DNA of 64,000 bases from Phytopythium helicoides (lineage: Eukaryota > Oomycota > Peronosporomycetes > Pythiales > Pythiaceae), in NCBI GenBank assembly GCA_024867545.1, contig JANFNE010000029.1, positions 310,001-374,000 of the forward strand, given 5' to 3'. Every line of letters starts with the position of its first letter. Positions within the stretch are counted from its first letter, which is position 1. Made by a program: the position numbers and the translations under genes. Positions 29,510-38,061 of the stretch are shown here, in pieces. The notes beneath the pieces were generated by a model that saw only the letters and a list, made by a program, of their open reading frames with translations, searched no databases and was not told where the DNA came from.

Positions 29510-30178
29510 GAGTGGCTGCAAGAAGGGTGCGTGAGGTCACGAAGGTGGCGGCGGTGACGCAAAGAAAGAGAGAGAGATGGTGAGCCGGGCTGACGTCGGC
29601 ACCACCACCACCACCACCACCACTTTGTCGTGACGCCAAAGAGTTCGGTTCGTAGCTGCTCGTCAAGTCGTCTGACTGTATTATTTTTGAGAAAATCAAA
29701 TTAGAGAGTCACGAAGCATCATCGTTCGTAACCGAAAACTTTGGTTGACGCAACCGAACCGAAACCCCTGTCGCTCTGGGCGATGTATCGTTCCAAAATG
29801 AGTCGGTTTGTAGCTATATTCGGCTCTAAAACGTTCGTTATCCTGTCATTCCAGCCAATCAGAGCGCGCCGATTCTTCCACTGTGTTCATCATCGCGTTC
29901 GTTGCCACCTAACTCCCCCACAAGGCAGAAGGTCCATTCCAACAATATGGAAACCCGCCCGTCCACCTATTATACCACATATCCACCCCCAATATCATAT
30001 CCATTCCACATCATTACCTATCCAACACCACCTCCATCAATCCATAATCCACCGACATCCGCCCCTCGTAGCCGCTGGCTCGCGCGCCGTTCGCCACCGA
30101 CCACTCTACGGCTCCATTTGCCGCTCTGCGCTCGCCGCTCCGCGCGGCACCACGCGCCACTCGCGCTCTTTCTCCGCC
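29510..30178. other. Divergent upstream region of LURP copy 3 and bZIP-like 4, 669 bases
   Basis: Holds a (CAC)n microsatellite (below) and a CA/CCAT-rich segment at 29925-30060. The bZIP-like frame is open upstream of its ATG but low-complexity. No separate gene. Confidence 0.5.
29600..29625 (+). repeat. (CAC)n microsatellite
   Basis: About eight consecutive CAC triplets in the LURP copy 3/bZIP-like 4 intergenic region. Confidence 0.9.
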
Positions 30179-31333
30179 ATGAGCCGCGAGCTGCCGCCCC
30201 CCGCCGCCTCCTTCATGCGCATCCAGCCGCGGCCCGCGGTGAGCGCCGAGCGGCCGCTGGACGCCGACGCGGTGCTGAGCGAGGCGGCCGACTGGCGGCG
30301 CTTCATGGTGCTCAACCAGCTGGGCGGCGGCCGCATGCCCATCTCGGGCCGCGGGGCGGGCAAGGCCGCGGCCTTTCTCGGCGGCGGCAAGCGCGCGCAG
30401 GCCCGCGGACAGCCCAAGGAGCGCCCGCGGCCCATGACGAGCAGCGAGCGCGGGATCAAGTTCCGCAAGAAGCAGCAGGAGCGCCAGCAGTTGCTCATGT
30501 CGAGCACGGAGAAGCTGCGCCAGGAGATCGCGCGCCTTGAGGCGCTCAAGGACCTGAGAGAGGGATCGGCGCTCGTCGCGAGCTTCACCGAGGGCGGCGC
30601 GCCCGTCAAGTTCGCCATGGAGTACTTTGCGCAGTTCCGCATGGGCGTGCCGCTGCCGGGAGGAGGACCCGAGGACCAGGCGCTGCTGCGGCAGCAGGAG
30701 ATCTTTCTCAAGAACATGATGGTCCCAGACATGAAGTTCTGCGGCGAGGATGCTATCAAGTCCATAATCACGCAGTGGCGCTTCAAGGTCGTCGCACACT
30801 CGTCCATGCGCGTCGAACGCACGACCACGCAGCTCGTGTCGGTTGACAACTGTGCCACGGTGCTCACCGAGGGCGTCATCCACATGCGCTACGCGCGCAA
30901 GACCTTCGAAATGATGTACCCGCACGTCGTGGGTAACGAGGAACTCATCCAGAAGCTCATCGGCCGCATGGTGCACATGCCGTTCCGCACCAAAATGTAC
31001 TTTAACGAGGACGGCAAGCTCGACCACTTTGACATCGAGCCCGATCTCTTCGCTGGGCTTTACGACGTGCTGCGCGATCTGAAAGACTGCGAGTTGCTGC
31101 TCGGCAAGACGCGCATGCCCAAGCTCATTGTGAACGGTCCCGACCAGATCACGATCCTCGAACCTGCGGCCGAGAAGCCAAACATCAACTCAACATTTGC
31201 CACCAGCGGTACTACCTCGGCACTCGAGGCACTCGAGGCTGGTAGCGCCCCATCACAAGATTCTGGACGAAGCCAGCAGACACATCCCGCGTGCATGCCC
31301 GCGGCCATGAACCTCAAGTTTATTTTATCGTGA
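30179..31333 (+). CDS. bZIP-like regulator 4 with C-terminal NTF2-like domain
   Basis: 384 residues from ATG 30179; the frame is open further upstream but the sequence there is CA-rich intergenic DNA. A Gly/Ala/Arg-rich N-terminus of 80 residues precedes the bZIP (residues 87-127): TSSERGIKFRKKQQERQQLL, leucines 106, 113 and 120 in heptads. The C-terminal domain is the best-preserved copy: MEYFAQFRMGV, HSSMRVERTTTQLV, VIHMRYARKTFEMMYPHVVG, RMVHMPFRTKMYFNEDGKL, DLFAGLYDVLRDL. It ends AMNLKFILS, almost identical to the tail of copy 1 although 60 variable residues separate that tail from the domain, which suggests a functional C-terminal motif. Single exon. Confidence 0.82.
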   Translation: MSRELPPPAASFMRIQPRPAVSAERPLDADAVLSEAADWRRFMVLNQLGGGRMPISGRGAGKAAAFLGGGKRAQARGQPKERPRPMTSSERGIKFRKKQQERQQLLMSSTEKLRQEIARLEALKDLREGSALVASFTEGGAPVKFAMEYFAQFRMGVPLPGGGPEDQALLRQQEIFLKNMMVPDMKFCGEDAIKSIITQWRFKVVAHSSMRVERTTTQLVSVDNCATVLTEGVIHMRYARKTFEMMYPHVVGNEELIQKLIGRMVHMPFRTKMYFNEDGKLDHFDIEPDLFAGLYDVLRDLKDCELLLGKTRMPKLIVNGPDQITILEPAAEKPNINSTFATSGTTSALEALEAGSAPSQDSGRSQQTHPACMPAAMNLKFILS

Positions 31334-31880
31334 AAGCGGCTGTGGCTTCACAGGCAGCAAAAGAAAAAAATTAGTCCAGGAGTTGACGAGTCCATCAGCG
31401 ATAACAACTAATGCATTTACACAAATTAGCCTGATCAAGCGTCTTCGTCCGAACGCTGGTGGCTACGAAAAATGGGATATCTCATCTATGCCCATGAAGG
31501 CGTGAAGGTGTTGTATTCTTGATCTCACAGACAGAATTCCAACGAAGGTTGTCGAAGATCGTCAAGAAACCAATGCGACGGCGTCTGATAAACGAGCTCT
31601 ATGAAATATTGGCGCCTCCGTTTCTCAGGACGTCGGTTTCTCAAAGCGTTCAAGTGGCCCAAACCAGCAGCGCAACGGAACGCCAAGTCTTTCTGTTCCT
31701 CGTTTGATGCTTCATGCATTCGAAATGCAAACAAGATTGCGCTGATATTGCATATTCAATCCAAGTTTTGCGTACTTCATTTGAGTTTCATTAGCCGCTG
31801 GATCAATCACTACTTCATAACTTAGGGCTGGCAAAACTGTACTACAAACCCCGTCGACAGCTAGCAGTAGCAGTAGCTCG
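31334..31880. other. Intergenic, 547 bases
   Basis: Tail-to-tail gap between bZIP-like 4 and the kinase gene. Small overlapping frames on both strands have no similarity. Nothing recognised. Confidence 0.5.
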
Positions 31881-32771
31881 CTACTCGAACGAAGATGCCC
31901 AGTCGGCGAACGCCTTGTGCTCGAGCACCTGCTCCATAGTGAACCGTTTCGCCGGATTCACCTGCAGCATGCCTTCGAGTAGGTCGACGACGCTTTCCCA
32001 AACAACAGGAGTGAGCCCCCATGAATCAATGACTTGGTGGACACCAACTTTCTTGAACGCACGAAAGCCTCGAACAGATGAGGAAGCGAGCGACACAAGC
32101 GGCGAGCCCGTCAACATGATAAAGAGTAGAATCCCGAGGGACCAGACGTCAGCCGCCTTGGGGTCGTAGCTGTGCTCGCCGTCGACGATTTCCGGTGCCA
32201 TGTAGTACTTTTTGCCCACACGGAGGTGCTGTCCGCTCCGCTCGAACTGGTTTCGCGTGGCGAGGCCGAAGTCGCCGAGCTTACACCGGCCATGATCCAT
32301 GAAGACGTTCTCGAGCGAGACATCGCGGTGCGCAACGCCGTGTAGGTGCAAGAATGCGAGGCCCGAGGCCACCTGGGAGAGCACCGACATGGCATCGAGG
32401 CACGAGAACGAGCCCTTGGCCGAGTTGCTCACATACGAGTGCAGGTCGCCGTCGGCACAATGCTCCATGACGTAGTAGAGCGTGTCGAACTCGACGAATT
32501 CGTCGAGGTACTGCACGATGTTGGGGTGTCCGCCAAGTCGACGCAGCATCTGAGCCACCTCTCGCTCGACCTGCGGGTTGTCTGGGAGCTGTTCTCGTGT
32601 CGGAGACGCCCACATGCGCGCGTTCCTCTCAAGCGAGAGGTATTTGACGACCACGAGGCGATCATGAGGGTCAGCGTGCATGCTCTGCGTGTCGAGGCAT
32701 TCGAAGACCCAGCCGTAGCTGGTCTCGCTCAGCTCAGCGAGCACGCGGTACCGCTCACGAATGACTGGCAT
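31881..32771 (-). CDS. Ser/Thr protein kinase, single domain
   Basis: 296 residues, almost wholly kinase domain. Catalytic residues are present: Lys43 in VVVKY, Glu70 in VEREV, HRDVSLENV at 148-156, DFG at 167-169, APE at 192-194, DVWSLGI in helix F, and a helix I Arg in NPAKRF. The Gly-rich loop is poor (LSETSYGWVF, one Gly only), yet the catalytic machinery predicts activity. HRDV rather than HRDL, with an insert of acidic and polar residues after the VAIK-type lysine, places it in a CAMK/NEK-like group without clear subfamily. No targeting or accessory domain. Expected cytosolic. Substrate unknown. Confidence 0.88.
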   Translation of the reverse strand: MPVIRERYRVLAELSETSYGWVFECLDTQSMHADPHDRLVVVKYLSLERNARMWASPTREQLPDNPQVEREVAQMLRRLGGHPNIVQYLDEFVEFDTLYYVMEHCADGDLHSYVSNSAKGSFSCLDAMSVLSQVASGLAFLHLHGVAHRDVSLENVFMDHGRCKLGDFGLATRNQFERSGQHLRVGKKYYMAPEIVDGEHSYDPKAADVWSLGILLFIMLTGSPLVSLASSSVRGFRAFKKVGVHQVIDSWGLTPVVWESVVDLLEGMLQVNPAKRFTMEQVLEHKAFADWASSFE

Positions 32772-35700
32772 GGTCGCCAGCTTGCTGCAACGGAGTTCTT
32801 CTACTGTAGACAGCGTTCAAAGGCGTCGAGTTTGACAGTGAAGGGCCTTGTCGCCGCCCCGGACGCACGAGCCACCCGAAATGGAATCGGGACTAACTCG
32901 GCCAGCTGAGCAGGCTCGCTTTCAACGGCTCGATGGTCGGCACAAGTACTCCTCTTGTGGTTGGCAGCGAGAGCCGTTCGAGAACCAGCTTCTCCATAAC
33001 TGCTCCGGAACAAATCACTCGCCATTTTGGGAGGAGCTCGAGCAGGCGCCCGGCTGGTTGGTTGTCCCATGCTGGCGTCCGTACAGGATCGCGTAGAGAG
33101 CCTCGTTGTAACGCGAATGGCATTCAATGCGTACGGTAGCAATCGAGGTGCCGAAAGGCGACTCGTTCATGGCAACGCATTCTATGGAAGTCCGGCGTGG
33201 CGCGGCGTCTGTGTGCGAGGCACCGATGCGTCTCTGAACCTCCGAGCACCGGTTGGTCAACTCGTCTCTACTGGCTCCGGCAGCTCCTGGCCACTCGAGG
33301 CAGCACGTCTCGAGAGAAAAGCTGTGAGGCGTTATCGTTCGAAATGAGCCGCCCTCGCCTGGATAGCAGTCGCCGCTGTTGGATCAGGATGCGCGTGATT
33401 ACGAGCGTGAGCCGTTGCGTTGGATTGCTACACGGGGGGCAAAGAAGCCAGAGGTGTCAAAAGCTCAGTGGGCACGAGGCGTAAGACATGGGGCAAAAGG
33501 ACAGGCGATCTCATCCATTCTTAGCGAAGCGCTTTGATGACCGTTGTCGGTCAGTGGTGGCGGCCAAAGACTGGTCCGGAGAAATCTAAAATGCCTATCG
33601 TGGCCGCCGTGACGATCGTGCCGAAAACAAGGAGGCTCGTGTCAATGAAGAACGGCAGCAAACGTCGTTTTTGCAGAGAACACCATCGACTTCACGTGCG
33701 TTGGCCATCAAATGAATTCCTATTGATTCTGTCATGGACTTTCCAATCAACCAAAGCTCACGCGGATACGGTGGGAACTGTAGGAGCCAGCAGATGCTTG
33801 GATAGAGGCTTTCGGGGCACATTGAAACTTGGAGCAGTGGATGAGCTTACGCTGCCCATAAGTTTCACTTACGACAAGTTCCCTTCAAGGACTCCTCCGC
33901 GTGGGTATCATCCGAAGTGGCAGGCAAGGCAGGTTGGCGCCCTCCCATCACGGCTGGAGGTCGGTGGTCGCTACAGCGACACGCCGAAACCGAGGCTTTG
34001 TGACCGGTGAAGCCATAGGATCGATAGCTCGCTTCCAAGGATTATATGGATCCTGTCAGTGAACGCCATCGTCGTTCGTCGTGGAGAGAGATCCATCATC
34101 CGTGGCTTGCTGACGAGCTGAAACTGGTCGCGATTCCTTTGGTCTCTTTCCCGTAGAGATTTCATTCAAGTTGACAGATTCTGAGATGGGTGATTTTCTC
34201 CAGGGTGCAACCCCATCACTGCAACTCGTAGAGTTCAACCCAACGGCCATCCACAGCCGCGCTTATGTAGCCTTCAGCATCCAAGCCTCGCTGTTTCTTG
34301 CTTCGAGTCTCGTAGCTGTTTGCACAACGATCTTCGATAGGTTTCAGTTGTGGAGCCGATATGGCACCCGACTTGTACACATGGAGCATCATGGGGAGAT
34401 GAAGAGCGGGCTCGCAGTCGTAAACCGCCGCTCGCTCTACTCACGCCTCATCTTTCTGGGCATCAAGCAAGCCTGGCAGATCCTTAGAATCAAAGTCGCT
34501 CGACCAGATCGGTAGCCTGTTACAGTTAGCTGTAAATTCCCACCCACTCTTGGAAGATCGCTTCTTGAGGAGCCAACAGGTTAAACCACAGTAGCAACAT
34601 TAATCGAACTAGATAAATGTAGCTTTCACGGCGAGTGCGTAGCACTGCGCCGCGGCGGCGAGAGACTAGAGTCTGCTCGACCGCATACGTCTGAGACGCC
34701 CCGCTGTAGTCCGGGAAGAAGCTGGCAGGCCGCGCATGTCGACCGAAGTTACGAAGTCGCGTCCCCTCGACGGCGCTGTCGTGCTGGAGTCGTCAAGCTG
34801 AACGTCGCGCGCGTTGCTTGGTTTTCGCTGGCGCACCGCACTCGCTCATCGACGCAGCTCTCGAGCGTGACTGAACAGCAGCAGATAGACGCAGCTTGGT
34901 TTTCGCAAGCGTCTGATGAAGCCACCGCTTGAGCCTCCGTGAAGATCTTAACCTTGGACGCACAGCTGAAGCCGAGGCGAGGTGCTTGGTTTTCGCGAAT
35001 GCCTGGGTCCAGCTGACGCGGATCTGCTCTTGATCACGAGAGGATGAGTCTTCGCCTTGGTCTTCTCGCGCGGTGGATGCTCAAGCGCGTGGCCCTGGGT
35101 CGTGAACCGCGGAGAGCAGTCGCTTGAGCTCCATCTAGAAACTTGCCAACTGAGGGGAAAAGAGCTTGGTGTGAATGCCTCCCTCGCAAGTTGAAGTCCT
35201 CGCACTTCCATGACATCCCTCCCCTTGTTACTTGAACAGTGTATGTGAAGCATGATGAACAAGGAGGGATGGCAACCTCTACTTTCCAACGGTCTGGTGA
35301 GCAGCCAGGACTCGACACTTGTATTGCAAAGAGGAACGGAGCGAGGAGGCAGCCTTGCGAGCCTGCGCGTTGGCATCCACGATGCAACCAATAAGCACTT
35401 GGCGAAGCCCGAGATATCTTGCAGGTCGACTCGACCGCGTCGACGCCTAGAGAGTCCGCATGACGATCGATTACTGGCCGCCTCTCCATGCAAAAGAGCC
35501 CATGCAGATCCATACTCGAGGCGATCTCTCGATGGCGTTGCGACTGCTCAGGTTAAGCAACAGAATCTATCGAGCCTGACCGTGCCAGGGAAGTCGCCCA
35601 GCTGCATCGGTGAACAGTACGATCCCATACAGATAGAAGCCTGGATCGAGGGTGTAGAAAAACCTGAATTCCTCATGCAGATTGTATATTGAAAGCTCAT

Positions 35701-35968
35701 TCAGATTTCGGCTCACGCGAGCGACGACACAAGGTGAAGCAGAGCTTTCTTGGACGGCACTTCGGCAATGTGAGAGAACAAGGCGAATCGCAAACAGGGC
35801 AACGGCTAGTTCCAGTCTTTTTTCGGTTCCTCGCTTGGATTTTGTCATGTCCTTAAAGCAAGAACTGAAGACCGAGCCTGGTGTAAACGGATAACAAGCG
35901 TTCAGGTCGCTTTGTAAATTAGTAGAGTGTAGCATTGGAACACTCGTCTACAAGGAGCAAGCTACTTA
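32772..35968. other. Gene-poor region, 3.2 kb
   Basis: No convincing gene on either strand: open frames are short, mutually overlapping, often without ATG and without family motifs. It contains the AWFS repeat relic listed at 34741. One frame at 34171-34515 has a single hydrophobic stretch (FSIQASLFLASSLVAVC) but no ATG near its start. A decayed gene or unrecognised repeat is likely. Confidence 0.5.
34741..35013 (+). pseudogene. Possible relic coding repeat with three AWFS units
   Basis: GCTTGGTTTTCGC occurs exactly three times, at 34816-34828, 34894-34906 and 34984-34996. Spacings are 78 and 90 bases, both multiples of three, so all three encode AWFS in one frame. That frame is open from at least 34741 to a TGA after the second unit and again to a TGA after the third. 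This fits a degraded repeat-containing protein gene; three copies of a non-coding element are the alternative. No family recognised. Confidence 0.3.
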
Positions 35969-37669
35969 TCAGCTTGTTTGCTCCTCATTGCCTCCCTCTC
36001 CATCCTTCTCTTCCTCATCCTTTGTCAGGAACTCGTGCGAAACATCCCAACGAGATCCATTCGCCAGAGCCGACACGTACTTCACAAAACGCATCACACC
36101 CTGATCACGAAGCACCACCGTCAACACGTTCCAAGAAGCAGACGTAGCCAACAACGTGTCCGAGTCCTCGCCACCAGACGCAGAGCGGTAAATCGCAGGA
36201 TCATCGTTCTGCTCGTCACTCGCCACGTAACACTCGTAGCCGCCACGCTCGCCCTCCTCCCAGCTATCGTGCGGAGGCGTCACAGACAACGTCACATCCA
36301 GCACACTCGCCGCCGTCGACAGCGTGCCGAGCGTGTAATCGAGACCCGGACGGAACCGACGAGCACGACCACGCTCGTGTGTGCACGAGAGTCCGCCACC
36401 AACAAGTGACATCCATCGGTGGAACGCGTCCGACTTGAACAGCGACTGCAGTTCGCGCAGCTTGGTCGCCTCGGCCGGCTCGTCCGACACGGCATCGCTC
36501 GTCAGCACCATGAATCGCTGCTTCACAGGCGATCCCTGCACTTGCCATCCGGGAAGTACGCCGACACCGTGGGTCATCGTGGCTTTGCCGTCGGAGAGAC
36601 CGTCACGCTCGTCTGCAGTCTTGAGGAGTGGGAGCAGCGCGTCAGCGTATTCCTTGCTGAGGAAGTTGACGAGCTGGATGGAGGAGTCTTCGGCGAACTT
36701 CTCGTTGACCTGTTCGAGGTTGGCGGCCGAGAGGTAGTCTGCGCTGATGAATTTGGCGAGGTATGTTCGGTCTTCGTCGGATAGGTTGAATCCTTCGATG
36801 GTGGCGGCTCCTTCGATAGGAGTGAACGGGTAGTCGGCATCGCGGGTGTCGTCCTCGAGTTGAGCGAGCGATGCTGGGTCCGCGTTCTCCTCTTCGCGCT
36901 TCTTCTTTTCCTCCTCGTATCCTGACTCACCCTCTTGCGGGAGGTGGAACCACCCAGAGATCGAAAGTCGATCGTGAGGCGCAACGACCTCCTGCACGCT
37001 GTGGAACGAGTAACCCGGCTGCACCGTGAACATGACGAACTGGTTCCACTTGGGTGGAAGGGACAACGACGGCTCGACATCGGGCGTGCCCTTGGACACG
37101 CACGGGTAGAGTTCAAGTGCGCCGCCGAACTTGGGGTCCCATTCCTGTGGGTCGGGCAGGTAGAGGATGTATGAAACGCGGCGGGTCCCGATCACGTCGT
37201 CGTGGTTGAGCAGGTGCGAGCCCTGGCAGTAGCTGTTGACCGACATGTCTTGGTTCCGGCCCGACAGCTCACCGCAGCCCGTAACCTTGGACACGAACTG
37301 CCGGAACGTCTTGGAGTACATGGCGTTGCGCAGGCGGTGGAGGTTGGCAAGGCTGGCCTTCTCCTGCTCAGAGAGTCCATCGATGTTGGCGAGATCTCCA
37401 GTCTGCAGCACCTTGTAGATGTCCGTCTCCTTCTGCGTGAACGCCAAGCTCTGCTCGATCTCGGTCCTCACTTTGCGGAGCAGCTCCGGAGCCACCAGAG
37501 CCGGGATGCACGTGTGCAGGTAGGGGGCGGACGACTTGTAGCCGCTGGCGAGCTGCTCGACATTGGTGGCATCTAGAAGTCCCGGAGCGAAGCACTCGGA
37601 GACCCAGGCCTCGTCGTCAACCTTGGCCTTCTTGAGCGGCTGCGTGGACGCCTCGCGGTCGCTGGACAT
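35969..37669 (-). CDS. OGFOD1/Tpa1-type prolyl 3-hydroxylase (copy A)
   Basis: 566 residues from ATG 37669 (the frame is open to 37723). Fe(II)/2-oxoglutarate dioxygenase of the family that hydroxylates a proline of ribosomal protein uS12 and affects translation accuracy. The N-terminal half holds the catalytic double-stranded beta-helix with metal ligands His156, Asp158 and His223 and the 2OG-binding Arg234: LLNHDDVIGTRR, YILYLPDP, GGALELYPC, YSFHSVQEV, DRLSISGWFH. The C-terminal half (from about residue 290) is the second, non-catalytic helix domain of this family. Its last 860 bases are 99.5% identical to copy B, while the 5' half is clearly diverged. Probably nuclear/cytosolic. Head to head with copy B. 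Confidence 0.92.
   Translation of the reverse strand: MSSDREASTQPLKKAKVDDEAWVSECFAPGLLDATNVEQLASGYKSSAPYLHTCIPALVAPELLRKVRTEIEQSLAFTQKETDIYKVLQTGDLANIDGLSEQEKASLANLHRLRNAMYSKTFRQFVSKVTGCGELSGRNQDMSVNSYCQGSHLLNHDDVIGTRRVSYILYLPDPQEWDPKFGGALELYPCVSKGTPDVEPSLSLPPKWNQFVMFTVQPGYSFHSVQEVVAPHDRLSISGWFHLPQEGESGYEEEKKKREEENADPASLAQLEDDTRDADYPFTPIEGAATIEGFNLSDEDRTYLAKFISADYLSAANLEQVNEKFAEDSSIQLVNFLSKEYADALLPLLKTADERDGLSDGKATMTHGVGVLPGWQVQGSPVKQRFMVLTSDAVSDEPAEATKLRELQSLFKSDAFHRWMSLVGGGLSCTHERGRARRFRPGLDYTLGTLSTAASVLDVTLSVTPPHDSWEEGERGGYECYVASDEQNDDPAIYRSASGGEDSDTLLATSASWNVLTVVLRDQGVMRFVKYVSALANGSRWDVSHEFLTKDEEEKDGEGGNEEQTS
36003..36862 (-). repeat. Inverted repeat arm A (gene-conversion tract)
   Basis: 860 bases matching 38902-39761 on the other strand without gaps. 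I find four substitutions by eye (opposite copy B positions 38954, 38959, 39124 and 39630). The ends are sharp on both sides. Confidence 0.93.
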
Positions 37670-38061
37670 GGCTGCAGAGCAGGAGACGTGGACACGCAGC
37701 GGCGTGAGTCGGCTCGAGTGCAATTGGGACGCGAAGAGCTCCGATTGTGCGCAACCAGTCAGCCAAAATCGCCATTTTCACACGCGCAATCAGGACCATA
37801 ATCATGATTTTGGCGTTGAAATCAGCCAATGACATCGATTTGCTCTTAATAATTTTGAACTACAGTCACTCATTGGCTGGAGGGGTGATGGCCACACACG
37901 TCACAGATTTGTGTCCAAATAGTAGGTACCAAAGCTTGGCGAGCTTTGGCTTGGAGAGATGCGTGTCTATCGCGCGTGGAGCGCATGGTGGCTGGCTGCG
38001 GAAGCCCTGGAGGAGCTGGTGATGGCCTCGATGCATTCGCCAATCGCTCGGATCTGCAGCA
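37670..38061. promoter_or_regulatory. Bidirectional promoter region between the OGFOD1 copies
   Basis: 392 bases between two divergent start codons. CCAAT boxes occur in both orientations (for example CATTGGCTGG at 37869 and AGCCAATGA at 37826). An Inr-like GCATTCGCCAAT lies at 38034-38045, about 20-30 bases before the copy B ATG. No gene. Confidence 0.5.

Noticed and set aside
34741..35013. AWFS repeats as an RxLR effector with WY domains
   Set aside because: No signal peptide, no RxLR or EER motif, and the repeats do not fit the W or Y motif; stops interrupt the frame.
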